Part shown: positions 25,983-34,357 of the stretch, one piece after another
Numbering within the stretch: the first letter of the stretch is position 1
Layout of the letters: each line of letters begins with the position of its first letter
Made by a program: the position numbers and the translations under genes
NCBI RefSeq assembly: GCF_000425945.1
Contig: NZ_KE384480.1
Span: forward strand, 900,599-964,598
Length of the DNA: 64,000 nt
Reading direction: 5' to 3'
Source of the DNA: Candidatus Solirubrobacter pratensis
Lineage (GTDB): Bacteria; Actinomycetota; Thermoleophilia; Solirubrobacterales; Solirubrobacteraceae
The notes under the pieces: generated by a model
The model's input: the letters and a program-made list of their open reading frames with translations, nothing else
Databases searched by the model: none
What the model was told of the DNA's origin: nothing

Positions 25983-26147
25983 TGCCCGCACGCGGCGGGA
26001 CCGGGATCGCGGGTCGGCGACGCGGCGGACGCAATCCTCTGGGCGGTATCACCGCCGTGACCGCGCGGCTCTCCCCACCACCAAGCAAGGATCGACGGGG
26101 GAGGGCAGTGTGGATCGCACCGCCGGACATGACGGACAGGCGCGCTA

Positions 26148-26306
26148 GTGCCGCCCGACCACGAGCAGGACCGCGACGGGCAATCCGTCGACTGTGACGA
26201 CGAGCCCCTGATGACCGAGCTGCGCGCCGTGCTGCGGCGCGCCGACCCCGTGCCGGCCGCGGTGCTCGCCGCCGCCCGCGCGGCGTTCAGGATGCCGGCC
26301 CCGTGA
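26148..26306 (+). CDS. Short, probably truncated partner-type protein (52 aa)
   Basis: The frame from GTG 26148 encodes a 52-aa acidic-then-helical peptide. Its core MTELRAVLRRADPVPAAVLA followed by AARAAF resembles the N-terminus of small actinobacterial proteins that usually continue with a W-R-T-x-D-A-E-L-A-x-L segment and are encoded next to ECF sigma factors. Here the sequence ends abruptly in RMPAP and a stop, so it is probably 3'-truncated. The start overlaps the stop of a 12-codon frame (TAGTG). Convergent with the large regulator, with a hairpin between them. Confidence 0.4.
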   Translation: MPPDHEQDRDGQSVDCDDEPLMTELRAVLRRADPVPAAVLAAARAAFRMPAP

Positions 26307-26327
26307 CCGGCTCAGGCAGTGAGCCGG
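26307..26327. terminator. Bidirectional hairpin between convergent genes
   Basis: CCGGCTCA (26307-26314) and TGAGCCGG (26320-26327) form a perfect 8-bp stem around GGCAG. The stop codon of the minus-strand regulator is within the left arm. No T-tract. Confidence 0.5.
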
Positions 26328-29300
26328 GCCGCGCGATCCGCGAGCACCGGCAGCTCGAGCCGGCGCGCGACGCGCTCGGCCGCGGCGCCGAGGTCGCGCG
26401 CCTCGTCGCGCCGCCCGCGCGCCAGCAGCAGCTCGCCGTGGTCGCACTGCGTGATGGCGACCAGCATCGGCGCGTCGATCGCGCGGTTGGCGGCCAGGGC
26501 GGCGCGCAGGTGGGCGTCGGCGTCGTCATCGCGCTCCAGCACCGCGGCGAGCAGCCCGAGCGGCCGCTCGACCGAGCCCCAGGACGCGCCGAAGGAGTGC
26601 GTCGCATGGCGGTCGGCGAACGGGGCGAGGGCGGCATAGAGCGGCGCCGCCGACTCCGCGTCGCGACACAGGGCGACGGCCTCGGAGACGACGGTCACGG
26701 CGCTCAGCCAGAAGAAGTCGCGCGGGATCTTCGGCAGCCGCGCGACGAGCGCGCGGGCGCCCGTCAGCCCCTCCTCCACGTCGCCGCGGATGACCTGGTG
26801 CAGCGCGAGCGCCGCGCGCCACGCCGGGACCGCGATCACGCCGCGGGCCAGCGCCTCGATGTCCTCGCGCAGCTCGCCGAGCCGCCCCTGCCAGCGGTAG
26901 ATCGCGAACAGCTTCGCGGCGTACGTGCTGCGCGCGTCGTACGCCTGCGCGCGCCGGCCCTGGCGGTAGAACTCGAGCGCCATCCGCTCGGTTGCCGCGA
27001 CGTCGCCGGCCAGCTCGGTGAAGACGCTCTCCCAGCCGAGCGCGATGTGGCGCAGCAGCGGCTGGCGCAGCTCGCGCGCGAGCTCGCTCAACCGGCGCTG
27101 CTCGGCGCGCGCGCCGTCCATCTCGCCGAGCTCGCAGAGGTCGTAGATCCGCCACATCCGCGCCTCGGCGGACAGCTCGGGCCGCCCGGCGCGCAGGTGC
27201 ACGACCTCGTCCATGAGCGCGAGGCGCTCCTCCGTCCAGGCGACGTGCAGGCGCGTCGCGTGGCGCGCCATCAGCGCCGTCACGAGCGTGCTCTGGTCGC
27301 CGACGCGGCGCGCCATCGCGAGCGCCTCGGCGCTGACGGCGGCCGCGTGATCCGCCTCGCGCGGGAGGAACGCGAGGTGCTCGGCCAGCCGCGCCAGCAG
27401 CCGCGCGCGCGGCCGGCTGTCGTCGGGCGGGAGCAGGGCCAGCGCCTCCTCGAGCCGCGCGCGGTAGCCGCTGTCGCGCAGCGCGTCGACGCTCGCCTCC
27501 CAGTAGCGCTGCCCGAGGCCGAGCGCGGCGCTGGCGAGCTGCCCGGCGTCACCGCGCGCGGCGGCGCTGCCGGCCGCCTCGTGGAACTTCGCGCTCGCCT
27601 GCTGGGAGAGGCCCGCGCGCGCGAGGCAGCCGGCCCAGGCGAGCAGGACCGCGCAGCGGTCGCGCTCGCGCTCGGGGCCGAGCGCGGCGAGCGCCGACGC
27701 CGCGCGCTCGAAGTGCGCCGCGGCGTCCTCGTAGGCGAACGATCGTGCCGCCTCCTCGCCCGCGCGCCGGTTGTGCTCGATCGTCCGCAGCGGGTCGGCG
27801 AGCTCGCCCGCGCGCCCGAAGTGCAGCGCGACCTCAGCGGCCTGCCCGGGACGCTCCGGCCCGCGCTCGAGCAGCAGGCCGACGCGCTGGTGCAGCTCCG
27901 CCCGGCGCGTCTCGCTGAGGTCCTCGTAGATCGCCATCCGCACGATCCCGTGGCAGAACGCGTAGCGGTAGCGGTCGAGCTCGGCCACGAGGCCGCGCGT
28001 CGGCGCGCGGTCGAGCGCGTCCAGCACCCCCTCGACGTCGACGCGCCGCACGCCGGCGACGAGCCTGGGATCGAACACGTGCCCGACGGCCGCGGCGGTG
28101 CGCAGCGCCTCGGCCGCGTCGGGCGGCATCGCCTCCAGGCGGCGCACGATCACCGACTTGACGCCATCCGGGACGCCCATGCGCGCGAGCGTGCCGGCCG
28201 AGACGGGCTCGCCGGAGTCCGCGACCGACCGCAGCGCCTCGGAGATGAACAGCGGGTTGCCGTCGGTCTGCGACCACAGCTCGTCGGCGAAGTCGGGCAC
28301 GGTCGACTCGAGCCGGTCGACGACGAGCTCGTCGGTCTCACGCCGGCTCAGGCCTTCGACCCGGATGACGTCGAGCGCATGCCCGCGCCGCAGCTCGGCG
28401 AGCAGGTCGGCGAACGGCCGCCGCATCCCCGTCTCCTCGCTGCGGTAGGTGGCGAGCACCATCAGCCCCATCGGGCGGCGGTCGCGCACGACGTGCTGCA
28501 GCAGCTTGATCGTCGGCCTGTCCGCCCACTGCAGGTCGTCGAGCACGAGCAGCAGCGGGCGCACGCCCGTCCATCGGCACAGCCGCTCGACGACGGCCTC
28601 GAACATCAGGTAGCGCTGCATCTCGGGCGAGACGCCGGTCTGCCCGCCGTGGGCGAGGGCGCGAAGGCGGGGCATGAGCGGCGCGAGCGCGACCACGTCC
28701 TCGTCGTCGCCGGTCCCGGCCAGCGCGTCGGGATGGCGGAACGCCTCGACGAACGGCTGGTAGGGAACGATCGGGTCCTCGTCGCAGCGCCCGAAGAGCA
28801 CCGACCCCGGGCCGAGCACCTGTGCGAACCGCGCCGCGAGCGTCGTCTTGCCGATGCCCGCCTCGCCCTCGAGGAACACGAGCGGCCGGCGGCCGCCTTC
28901 GACATGCTGCCAGCGCTCGCGCAGCCCGGCGAGCTGCTCCTCGCGGCCGACGAACGGCGCGCCCTCGGTCCCCGCGGTCAGCAGCGCGAGCGGCGACCCC
29001 TCGAGCGCGAGCGGCTCGGCCGCCGGCGCCGGCGCAGCGCCGCGGCGCAGCAGTCGCGCATGCAGGTCCGCGATCTGCTTCGCCGGCGGGTTGCCGAGAT
29101 GCTCGAGCAGCCGTACGCGCAGCTCCTCGTAGGTCTGCAGCGCCTCGGCGACGTCGCCGCGCGCCGCCTGGATCTCCATCAGCAGCCCGGACGCGGACTC
29201 GCTGAACGGGTTGTCGGCGACGAGCCGGTGCGCATCGGCGAGCGCCTGGTCGAGCGCGGGCCCGCCGAGCGCGAGCCCCGCGCGCGCCGCGGTCCGCAGC

Positions 29301-29782
29301 AGCCGCGGGGTGAGCTCCGCGAGGCGCGCGCGATGGTCATCCAGCCACGGGCCCTCGAGCCCGGGCAGCAGCGGCCCGGCGATCGCGTCCAGCCCGCCGT
29401 ACGCGGCGGTCCTCGCGGCCTCGAGCTCGCCCGTCGCCAGCGCCACCTCCGCGTCGTGCAGGCGCCGGCCGGCGATCTCGACGTCGACGACGGCGTCGGG
29501 GTCGAGCGCGAGCGACAGCTGCGCGCGGCCGCTCACGACGTCCTGGCCCAACGCGCTGCGCAGGCGCGAGACGATCACGTCCAGCCCGCGCTCCGGGGAC
29601 TTGGGCGGGGCGGCCGGCCACAGCACGTCGATCAGCTGATCGCGCGCGAGCCCGCCGGGGCGGCTGAGGACCAGCGACGCGAACACGGCGCGTCCCTGCC
29701 GGCCGCCGAGCGCCCCCGTCACCTCCCGGCCTCGGACGACGGCGGAGAACTCGCCGCAGAGCCGGATGGACGTGCCTTCCAC
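26312..29782 (-). CDS. Large SARP-type regulator: BTAD, AAA/MalT-like ATPase and TPR region
   Basis: A 1156-aa cytoplasmic regulator. Residues 5-90 form a winged helix (RDQLIDVLWP, SRLRSALG), about 95-250 the BTAD (helical TPR-like), and about 280-560 a STAND-type ATPase with FVGREEQL, Walker A GEAGIGKT near 312 and Walker B LLLVLDDLQWAD near 412. The rest to the C-terminus is TPR-like helical repeats, as in MalT/LAL regulators but without a C-terminal LuxR helix-turn-helix. DNA binding should therefore come from the N-terminus. Start GTG 29782. Its neighbour at 29869 is divergent (86 bp), which makes the heme-enzyme operon a likely target. Confidence 0.88.
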   Translation of the reverse strand: MEGTSIRLCGEFSAVVRGREVTGALGGRQGRAVFASLVLSRPGGLARDQLIDVLWPAAPPKSPERGLDVIVSRLRSALGQDVVSGRAQLSLALDPDAVVDVEIAGRRLHDAEVALATGELEAARTAAYGGLDAIAGPLLPGLEGPWLDDHRARLAELTPRLLRTAARAGLALGGPALDQALADAHRLVADNPFSESASGLLMEIQAARGDVAEALQTYEELRVRLLEHLGNPPAKQIADLHARLLRRGAAPAPAAEPLALEGSPLALLTAGTEGAPFVGREEQLAGLRERWQHVEGGRRPLVFLEGEAGIGKTTLAARFAQVLGPGSVLFGRCDEDPIVPYQPFVEAFRHPDALAGTGDDEDVVALAPLMPRLRALAHGGQTGVSPEMQRYLMFEAVVERLCRWTGVRPLLLVLDDLQWADRPTIKLLQHVVRDRRPMGLMVLATYRSEETGMRRPFADLLAELRRGHALDVIRVEGLSRRETDELVVDRLESTVPDFADELWSQTDGNPLFISEALRSVADSGEPVSAGTLARMGVPDGVKSVIVRRLEAMPPDAAEALRTAAAVGHVFDPRLVAGVRRVDVEGVLDALDRAPTRGLVAELDRYRYAFCHGIVRMAIYEDLSETRRAELHQRVGLLLERGPERPGQAAEVALHFGRAGELADPLRTIEHNRRAGEEAARSFAYEDAAAHFERAASALAALGPERERDRCAVLLAWAGCLARAGLSQQASAKFHEAAGSAAARGDAGQLASAALGLGQRYWEASVDALRDSGYRARLEEALALLPPDDSRPRARLLARLAEHLAFLPREADHAAAVSAEALAMARRVGDQSTLVTALMARHATRLHVAWTEERLALMDEVVHLRAGRPELSAEARMWRIYDLCELGEMDGARAEQRRLSELARELRQPLLRHIALGWESVFTELAGDVAATERMALEFYRQGRRAQAYDARSTYAAKLFAIYRWQGRLGELREDIEALARGVIAVPAWRAALALHQVIRGDVEEGLTGARALVARLPKIPRDFFWLSAVTVVSEAVALCRDAESAAPLYAALAPFADRHATHSFGASWGSVERPLGLLAAVLERDDDADAHLRAALAANRAIDAPMLVAITQCDHGELLLARGRRDEARDLGAAAERVARRLELPVLADRAARLTA

Positions 29783-29868
29783 TGCGTTTGCGCGGGCTAT
29801 GGCGAGATAGTACGTTCGCGCTTCGAAAAAGTGCAGAAAGTTCTCCCACTAGACCGAAAATTGGGGCC

Positions 29869-30477
29869 ATGAGCCGAGCCTGGCCGAATGCGCGTCGCTG
29901 GGAAGAGGCCTGTCCGGGCAACGTGGCGGGGAAGGCGCGCGCCCTCACCGCGATCGGACCGATGACCGGTGGATGGAAGCTCTGGGGCCTGCGCCTCGCG
30001 TTCTGGGCGCGCCGTCGCGTGGGGTGGTTCCGGCGCTCGCGTGTGAAGAAGCTGCGCCAGCTGTCGTTCATCTACTACGCGCGCTGGGCGCTGATCGACG
30101 GGCTCCCGGGCGGAGAAGGCGGCACCGGCACGGAGCTCGACCCGCCGTATCTGTACTTCGAGAGCAACTTCAACGGCGGCTTCGAGGAGTACATCGACGC
30201 GTTCGCCTATGTGATCCGCTTCGAGATGAAGGTCATCTTCGGCGGCGTGCGTGGGTTCGCCGGGCCGACGCCGGCGACGCCGTTCAAGCGCTTCATCCGC
30301 GGCCACGACTACGAATGCGAGCACTATTTCTGCGCCTATCCGGAGGCGACCTCGACCGACATCGCACAGGCGGTGAGCGTTCGCGACGCGTTCAAGCAGC
30401 TGTCCCGGGACGCCGAGCCGGAGGCGTTCGCCCGCAGCTGGCGCGACTTCCTGACGAAGGCGCAGGCGTGGCTGTGA
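29869..30477 (+). CDS. Hypothetical alpha/beta protein, first gene of heme-enzyme operon
   Basis: A 202-aa protein of unknown function. After a basic N-terminus with one weakly hydrophobic stretch, it carries FIYYARWALIDGLP, then LYFESNFNGGFEEYIDAFAY and later HYFCAYPEAT. The first two blocks line up with FARLVIVDEL and LLFSVVFDG of the next gene product, so the two are probably related ferredoxin-like folds. ATG 29869 follows TTGGGGCC; the Shine-Dalgarno is weak. It overlaps the next gene, and with it, the peroxidase and the P450 it forms a tight operon. Confidence 0.7.
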   Translation: MSRAWPNARRWEEACPGNVAGKARALTAIGPMTGGWKLWGLRLAFWARRRVGWFRRSRVKKLRQLSFIYYARWALIDGLPGGEGGTGTELDPPYLYFESNFNGGFEEYIDAFAYVIRFEMKVIFGGVRGFAGPTPATPFKRFIRGHDYECEHYFCAYPEATSTDIAQAVSVRDAFKQLSRDAEPEAFARSWRDFLTKAQAWL

Positions 30478-31028
30478 GCGCGAGCGACCCCAACGCCGCG
30501 ATCGGCGGCCGCGTGTACGCGCTCACCGTCCTGGCGGCGATCCGGCCCGAGTGCCGCGCCCGGGTGCGCGCCGCGCTGCGCGCCCTGCCGCGGCGCCGGA
30601 GCCCGTTCGCGGACGTCGAGGGAACGCACTTCGCGCGCCTGGTGATCGTCGACGAGCTGGTCGGCCAGCCGGCGCTCGGCCGCCAGTTCCTGCTCTTCTC
30701 GGTCGTGTTCGACGGCCTCACCGCCGAGGATCGCGACGCCTACGCCGAGCGCGTCTGCAAGGCCGCGCCCCCGGTCGTCGACGGCGTGCTCGCCTGCTGC
30801 TACGGCCAGCCCAGCGCCAACGATCCGGAGGGATTCGCCGCCTGGCTCGCCGCGCGCCAGATCGAGACGCTGGCGTTCTACTTCGGCGCCGATGCGACCG
30901 TGGCGGAGGTCCGCGACGCGCTCGCGCTGCGCGAGCGCGTGCGCGCCTTCGCGCGCGAGACGCAGTACGCCGCCGCGCCTGAGCTGCGAGACCGCTTCCG
31001 CCGTGCGTTCCCGGCGGTGGCCCCGTGA
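30468..31028 (+). CDS. Hypothetical alpha/beta protein, second gene of heme-enzyme operon
   Basis: A 186-aa soluble protein. It reads YALTVLAAIRPECRARVRAA, then THFARLVIVDEL, FLLFSVVFDG and a helical C-terminus. Strand-helix-strand order suggests one or two ferredoxin-like units similar to the halves of dimeric alpha/beta-barrel and DyP-type proteins; this is an inference. GTG 30468 has GAAGG 7 nt upstream; GTG 30474, which overlaps the previous stop as GTGA, is an alternative. Its own stop overlaps the peroxidase start as GTGA. Confidence 0.7.
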   Translation: MAVSASDPNAAIGGRVYALTVLAAIRPECRARVRAALRALPRRRSPFADVEGTHFARLVIVDELVGQPALGRQFLLFSVVFDGLTAEDRDAYAERVCKAAPPVVDGVLACCYGQPSANDPEGFAAWLAARQIETLAFYFGADATVAEVRDALALRERVRAFARETQYAAAPELRDRFRRAFPAVAP

Positions 31029-32329
31029 CCCGGCTCGAGCTGGGCGACATCCAGGGCAACGTCCTGCGCAGCTACGGGATGCGCCGCGCCGCGTACGTGA
31101 GCGTCCGGGTCCTCGGCCCGCGCGCCGGGCGCGCCCTGCTGGGACGCCTGCGGCATCGGATCTACAGCGACGAGCGCTGGGACGGGACGCCCGCTCGCGC
31201 CGTCAATGTCGCGATCAGCGCTCGCGGACTGACGGCGCTCGGCCTCCCGGCCGACATCGTCGGCAGCTTCCCGCCCGAGTTCCGCGACGGCATGGCGGCG
31301 CGCCGGCGGCAGCTCGGCGATCGCGGCCCCAACGGCCCCGCGCACTGGGAGCCCGGGTTGCGCGGCGGCATCGACCTGCTCGTCGGCATCCACGCGTTCG
31401 ACGACCAGGAGCGCGATGCCGGCGTGCGCGAGCTGCGCGACGACATCGCCGGGACGCGCGGGCGCCTGCAGATCGTCCACGTGCAACGCGCGGCGCAGCA
31501 GGCGCGCATGCGCGAGGGCTTCGGGTTCCGCGACGGCTTCGGGCAGCCGGCGGTCGCCGGCGTGCCGGTCAAGTCCCTCGCCGGCCAGGGCGCCCGCACC
31601 CGCACGCGCCGTTGGCGTCCGCTGGAGGCGGGCGAGTTCGTCCTCGGCTACCGCGACGACGACGGCGTGCTCCCGGACGCGCCCGTGCCGCCGTTCGACC
31701 GCAACGGCACGTTCATGGTCTACCGCAAGCTCGAGCAGGACGTCGCCGCCTTCGACCGGCTGCTCGTCGAGCTCGCCGGCGAGCACTTCGACGGCGACAC
31801 CGAGCTGGCGGCGGCCAAGCTCGTCGGGCGCTGGCGCAACGGCGCTCCGCTGGTGACGCACCCGGCCCCGCCGTCCGGCGACATCGAACGCGGCGACTAC
31901 AACGACTTCCTCTACCGCGACGACGCGGACGGCTACCGCTGCCCGCTCGGCGCGCACATCCGCCGCGCCAATCCGCGCGACGCGCTGCCCGGCGGCATCC
32001 GGCGCTCCCGCCGGCACCGGATCATCCGCCGCGGCATGCCCTACGACGAGGGCCCGAACGGCCAGGGGCTCGTGTTCGTGTGCTTCAACGCGAGCATCGC
32101 CCGGCAGTTCGAGGTCGTCAACGGCTGGCTGCGCGAGGGCGACGTGTTCGGCCTCGCCGGCGAGACGGACGCGCTGACCGGATGGACGCGCGGGCGGGGG
32201 AGGATGACGGTGCAGGGCTCGCTCCCCGTGCTGATCGAGACTAGGCCGGTGGTGCGCACCCGCGGCGGCGAGTACCTGTTCGTGCCCTCGCTCAGCGCGA
32301 TCGACGCGCTCATCGACGGGACGATCTGA
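31025..32329 (+). CDS. DyP-type peroxidase family protein
   Basis: A 434-aa heme peroxidase of the dye-decolorizing family. The catalytic GxxDG motif is GFRDG with Asp170, the proximal heme His is His311 in CPLGAHIRRANPRD, and the distal Arg region is RRGMPYDEG; LVFVCFNASIARQFEVVNGW is the usual C-terminal block. All catalytic residues are present. No Tat signal is visible, so it is probably cytoplasmic or membrane-associated through partners. GTG 31025 overlaps the preceding stop (GTGA), and its stop overlaps the P450 start (TGATG). Confidence 0.88.
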   Translation: MTRLELGDIQGNVLRSYGMRRAAYVSVRVLGPRAGRALLGRLRHRIYSDERWDGTPARAVNVAISARGLTALGLPADIVGSFPPEFRDGMAARRRQLGDRGPNGPAHWEPGLRGGIDLLVGIHAFDDQERDAGVRELRDDIAGTRGRLQIVHVQRAAQQARMREGFGFRDGFGQPAVAGVPVKSLAGQGARTRTRRWRPLEAGEFVLGYRDDDGVLPDAPVPPFDRNGTFMVYRKLEQDVAAFDRLLVELAGEHFDGDTELAAAKLVGRWRNGAPLVTHPAPPSGDIERGDYNDFLYRDDADGYRCPLGAHIRRANPRDALPGGIRRSRRHRIIRRGMPYDEGPNGQGLVFVCFNASIARQFEVVNGWLREGDVFGLAGETDALTGWTRGRGRMTVQGSLPVLIETRPVVRTRGGEYLFVPSLSAIDALIDGTI

Positions 32330-33555
32330 TGGGACTGCGCCGCGCGCTGCTGGTGTGGCGGCTCGATCTGCTCGCCGCGGTCGCCGCGCGGCTGCTCCGG
32401 AGCCCGCTGTTCTACGCCTGGTGCCGGCGCTTCCCTCGGTTGGCGACGATCGCCGGGATGCGCGTCGTCGCCGAGCACGCGGAGGCGAAGCGGGTGCTCG
32501 CCCAGGACCGCAGCTTCGGCGTGATCTACCTCGAGCGGATGGAGCGGCTGCAGTCGCCGTTCCTGCTCGGCTTCGACCGCTCGCCGCCGCACGACGGTCC
32601 GCGGCGGGCGCTCTACCCGGCGCTCTCGGGCCGCGCGATCGCGGACCTCTACCGCGACAGCATGGCCGCGGCGCAGCCGGTCGTCCGGGGCGCCGGCGGC
32701 CGCGTGGAGCTCGTGCACCAGCTCACCGACCCGGTCCTCTCGGCCACCGTCGGCGCTCATCTCGGCACGGGGACGACCAGCCGGCGGCAGCTCGACGCCG
32801 CCCGCCTCGTGTTCCGGGACATCTTCATCAACCCGAAGGGCAACCCGGACGTGAGCGAGCCGGCGGTCGCCGCCGCGGCGGCGTTGCGCTCCCACGTGCG
32901 AGCATGCGTGCGCGACCGCCAGGCCGAGCTCGACCGCGGCGCCGCGATGCGGCGCGACGTGCTCGGGCGCGTGCTCGACGCCCAGCGGGCGAACCGCGAG
33001 CCGTTCCTGACCGACGAGCAGGCGGTGACCCAGATCACCGGCCTGCTGGTGGCCTGGGTGGCGTCGATCTCGCGCGGGATGGCGTTCGCGCTGGACGCGC
33101 TGCTGGACAGCGAGGAGGGCGTCAGCGCCGGGCGCGAGGCGGCGCTGGCGGGCGAGCGCGGCCCGGTGTGGGCGGTCCTGCAGGAGGCGATGCGCCTGCA
33201 GCCGCCGGTGCCGGGGATCGAGCGCCGCTGCCTGCGCGAGGGGCCCCTGCCGGGCGGCCGGATCGCGCGCGAGAAGGAGCTCGTGCTGCTCACGGGCGCG
33301 GCGATGCGCGATGCCAAGGTCTTCCCGCACCCGCGCCGCTTCGACCCGTCCCGCGTGCGCGACGAGGACGCGAGCGAGCTCCTGCTCGGGTTCGGGCACG
33401 GGGTGCACAAGTGCCTCGGGCTGTGGGTCAGCGAGCAGCAGATGACCGCGATCGCGACGGCGCTGCTGGTCCGGCCCAACCTGCGCAAGGGCTCCAAGCT
33501 CAAGTTCGCCGGGCCGTATCCCGACCGGCTCGACGTCGTGTTCGACCCCGTATGA
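32329..33555 (+). CDS. Cytochrome P450 with atypical I-helix
   Basis: A 408-aa bacterial P450. The heme-binding loop FGHGVHKCLG places the thiolate ligand at Cys362 and the K-helix ExxR is EAMR. In the I-helix the usual [AG]-G-x-[DE]-T oxygen-activation motif is not found; the corresponding region reads LLVAWVASISRG. P450s without the acid-alcohol pair often use peroxides or rearrange hydroperoxides rather than reduce O2. No ferredoxin or reductase gene is nearby. A short hydrophobic N-terminus could bring it to the membrane. ATG 32329 overlaps the peroxidase stop. Confidence 0.88.
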   Translation: MGLRRALLVWRLDLLAAVAARLLRSPLFYAWCRRFPRLATIAGMRVVAEHAEAKRVLAQDRSFGVIYLERMERLQSPFLLGFDRSPPHDGPRRALYPALSGRAIADLYRDSMAAAQPVVRGAGGRVELVHQLTDPVLSATVGAHLGTGTTSRRQLDAARLVFRDIFINPKGNPDVSEPAVAAAAALRSHVRACVRDRQAELDRGAAMRRDVLGRVLDAQRANREPFLTDEQAVTQITGLLVAWVASISRGMAFALDALLDSEEGVSAGREAALAGERGPVWAVLQEAMRLQPPVPGIERRCLREGPLPGGRIAREKELVLLTGAAMRDAKVFPHPRRFDPSRVRDEDASELLLGFGHGVHKCLGLWVSEQQMTAIATALLVRPNLRKGSKLKFAGPYPDRLDVVFDPV

Positions 33556-33671
33556 GCAGGCCCGCGCGCGAGTGCGACGTCGTGATGAAGGGCGCGATCA
33601 CGAGCGGGGTCGCCTACAACGGCCCGCCGCCCGATCCGCCGGTGACGATGCGCATCGCCGGCCGCATCTGA
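33552..33671 (+). pseudogene. Remnant of a patatin-like phospholipase gene (39 codons)
   Basis: ATG 33552 overlaps the P450 stop and opens a 39-codon frame. Its beginning, ARECDVVMKGAITSGVAY, matches the N-terminal strand and oxyanion-loop region of patatin-like phospholipases, which commonly read CDVVMKGGITSGVVYP before the GGTSAGAI serine motif. After residue 22 the sequence changes to a proline-rich GPPPDPPVTMRIAGRI and stops. The Ser-Asp dyad domain is absent, so most of the gene appears to have been lost by internal deletion. It is the last member of the operon. Confidence 0.5.
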
Positions 33672-33738
33672 GCGCCCGCAGCCGCGCCGCAACATTCTCG
33701 CAGCGGAGCTGCAGCGCCGTGGGCGCAGGGTCAGGCCC

Positions 33739-34326
33739 ATGGAGCACTCATACAGGGGGATGCCCAGGGCCGCGTCGCTCGAGCGCCTGGTCAGCGACGC
33801 CAAGGGCGGCGACGAGCGCGCCTGGGGCGAGATCGTGGAGCGCTACGCGGGCCTCGTCTGGGCCGTCGCCCGCGCGCACCGGCTCGGCGACGCCGACGCG
33901 GCCGACGTGTCGCAGGCGACGTGGGTGAAGCTGTTCCGCGGCCTCGGCTCGCTCCAGCAGCCGTCGGCGCTGGGCGCGTGGCTGGCGACCACAGCGCGCC
34001 GCGAGTGCCTGCGCTGCATCCGCCGCTCAGGCCGCGCGGAGCGGTGGCCTGACGAGCTCGAGGTCGCCGACGACGGCCCTGCGGTCGACGCCGCGCTGCT
34101 CGCCTCAGATCGCGACGCGCTCGTCCTGGGGGCCCTGGCCGGGCTGGCCGACCGCGACCGCGCGCTGCTGCGGATGCTCAGCGCCGATCCGGCGCCCAGC
34201 TACGAGGAGATCGGTGCCGCGCTGCACATGCCGATCGGCTCGATCGGCCCGACGCGGGCCCGCGCGCTGACGCGGCTGCAGCGCAAGCTCGAGCAGCTCG
34301 GGACGCCCGCGGAGCTGCTGCGCTGA
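33739..34326 (+). CDS. ECF-type RNA polymerase sigma factor
   Basis: A 195-aa sigma-70 factor. Region 2 runs from about 18 to 88 (GDERAWGEIVERYAGLVWAVA, DAADVSQATWVKLF), region 4 from about 135 to 190 (LADRDRALLRMLSA, SYEEIGAALHMPIGSIGPTR). The conserved YARL-type end is replaced by ALTRLQRKLEQL. No anti-sigma gene lies next to it in the window. ATG 33739; the upstream 67 bp hold no obvious autoregulatory -35 element. Confidence 0.85.
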   Translation: MEHSYRGMPRAASLERLVSDAKGGDERAWGEIVERYAGLVWAVARAHRLGDADAADVSQATWVKLFRGLGSLQQPSALGAWLATTARRECLRCIRRSGRAERWPDELEVADDGPAVDAALLASDRDALVLGALAGLADRDRALLRMLSADPAPSYEEIGAALHMPIGSIGPTRARALTRLQRKLEQLGTPAELLR

Positions 34327-34332
34327 TCGCGG

Positions 34333-34357
34333 CCGGCCGCCGTCACGCGGCGGCCGG
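34333..34357. terminator. Bidirectional terminator hairpin
   Basis: CCGGCCGCCG and CGGCGGCCGG form a perfect 10-bp stem around a 5-nt loop, between the convergent sigma-factor gene and the TPR membrane-protein gene. The TGA of the latter is inside the loop, so its last codons are part of the stem. Confidence 0.6.

Larger units (their letters stand above)
25591..26147. other. Gene-poor stretch with tandem and nested repeats
   Basis: No convincing gene lies here. The stretch contains a pair of imperfect tandem repeats (25599-25696), a pyrimidine/purine-rich section, and a nested set of direct and inverted repeats at 25901-25982. Open frames through it on the minus strand have arginine/alanine shadow composition and no ribosome binding site. 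A very short frame with a good GGGGGAGGG site starts near 26110 (12 codons) and ends at the start of the 52-codon gene, so it could be a leader peptide. Confidence 0.5.

Noticed and set aside
26303-29872. Open frame of 1189 codons antisense to the large SARP regulator
   Set aside because: Its text is Arg/Gln/Val/Leu-rich shadow sequence, as produced opposite a GC3-biased gene; the regulator on the other strand has clear domains.
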